Origin: Deltaproteobacteria bacterium
GTDB taxonomy: Bacteria; Myxococcota; Myxococcia; Myxococcales; 40CM-4-68-19
DNA: 6,613 bases
Assembly: GCA_005879095.1 (NCBI GenBank)
Contig: VBLM01000671.1
Coordinates: 1 to 6,613 of the forward strand
Direction: 5' to 3'
The notes under the pieces were generated by a model. That model did no database searches, had not been told where the DNA came from, and saw only the letters and a program-made list of their open reading frames with translations. The position numbers and the translations under genes are program-made. Of the stretch, positions 6,213 to 6,613 are shown piece by piece (positions within the stretch are counted from its first letter, which is position 1; the number at the start of each line of letters is the position of its first letter).

Positions 6213-6613
6213 GTGGCGGACAGGCCTTTGGCGTTGGTGGGCGGGACGATCTACGTCACTCCCGAGGCGGATCCCATCCGCGACGGCATCGTCTTCATCC
6301 AGGACGGAAAGGTCGCCGCGGCCAGCGGCGCGACGGTGCCGCCGGATACCGAAGTGGTCAATTGCGCGGGGCTGACGATCACCGCGGGCTTCTGCAACAG
6401 CCACGTCCATTTCTTCGAGCGGAAATGGGCCAACGCCGCGGCGATTCCGGCCGCCGAGCTGATGCGGCAGCTCCAGGATTTCCTCACCCGCTACGGGTTC
6501 ACCACCGTGTTCGATCTCTCCTCGCCGTGGCAGAACACGCGCGTCCTGCGCGACCGCATCGAGTCCGGCGAAGTGCCGGGGCCCAGGATTCGCTCGACCG
6601 GTCAGGGCCTGCT
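6213..6613 (+). CDS. Metal-dependent amidohydrolase, N-terminal part, cut by window edge
   Basis: The 133 complete codons visible encode the N-terminal beta-sandwich of an amidohydrolase (LVGGTIYVTPEADPIRDG, 8-25, then IVFIQDGKVAAA, 26-37), the strand returning to the barrel (LTITAGFCNSHVHFF, 54-68) with the first metal-binding pair H64-x-H66, and the next barrel strand YGFTTVFDLSS. Such enzymes hydrolyse amide or ester bonds in imidazolonepropionase-, dipeptidase- or hydantoinase-like reactions; the remaining metal ligands lie outside the window, so the substrate is unknown. The GTG at 6213 is chosen because family sequence starts almost at once and a -10 element sits just upstream. It probably has its own promoter rather than depending on the damaged gene before it. 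A signal peptide is not evident, so the protein is probably cytoplasmic. Confidence 0.88.
   Translation, partial: MADRPLALVGGTIYVTPEADPIRDGIVFIQDGKVAAASGATVPPDTEVVNCAGLTITAGFCNSHVHFFERKWANAAAIPAAELMRQLQDFLTRYGFTTVFDLSSPWQNTRVLRDRIESGEVPGPRIRSTGQGL

Overview
This GC-rich window is coding almost end to end. It looks like chromosomal DNA of a Gram-negative soil or sediment bacterium. An LptF/LptG-type permease implies an outer membrane with LPS. The gene mix (UbiB kinase with a stand-alone cyclic-nucleotide-binding protein, ArnT-like membrane glycosyltransferases, NIPSNAP, amidohydrolase) would fit Acidobacteriota or a myxobacterial or deltaproteobacterial lineage, but no marker gene fixes the phylum. 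I see no RNA gene, mobile element, CRISPR array or phage gene, and no gene-free stretch over 300 bases.

Layout. (1) Positions 1-1348, minus strand: a cyclic-nucleotide-binding-domain protein followed by a UbiB/ABC1 atypical kinase, joined by a TAATG stop/start overlap; the kinase runs off the left edge. (2) 1408-2724, plus strand: an ArnT/PMT-like membrane glycosyltransferase, divergent from (1) and converging with (3). (3) 2718-3833, minus strand: an LptF-type permease. (4) 3866-6200, plus strand: a tight gene set made of a five-helix membrane protein of unknown function, a small membrane-anchored protein, a second lipid-sugar-type glycosyltransferase and a NIPSNAP-type protein. (5) 6213 to the right edge, plus strand: the N-terminal third or so of a metal-dependent amidohydrolase.

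Themes. Several genes concern envelope lipids and glycans: two polyprenyl-phosphate-sugar-dependent glycosyltransferases and an LPS-export permease. The kinase pair points to quinone or lipid metabolism, possibly gated by a small ligand.

Two things stand out. First, three plus-strand genes start within about 0-7 bases of the predicted transcript start and have no Shine-Dalgarno sequence, so they look leaderless; two of them share the same ten-base promoter core and the same first codons. Second, the 3866-6200 gene set carries two apparent lesions. The first gene has lost its stop and the second its start, leaving one open frame of nearly 700 codons across three genes. The NIPSNAP gene lacks its central part and changes frame. 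I did not find a clearly new defence or mobile system here; the most unusual signals are these lesions, the repeated leaderless start module and the coupled ligand-sensor/kinase pair.
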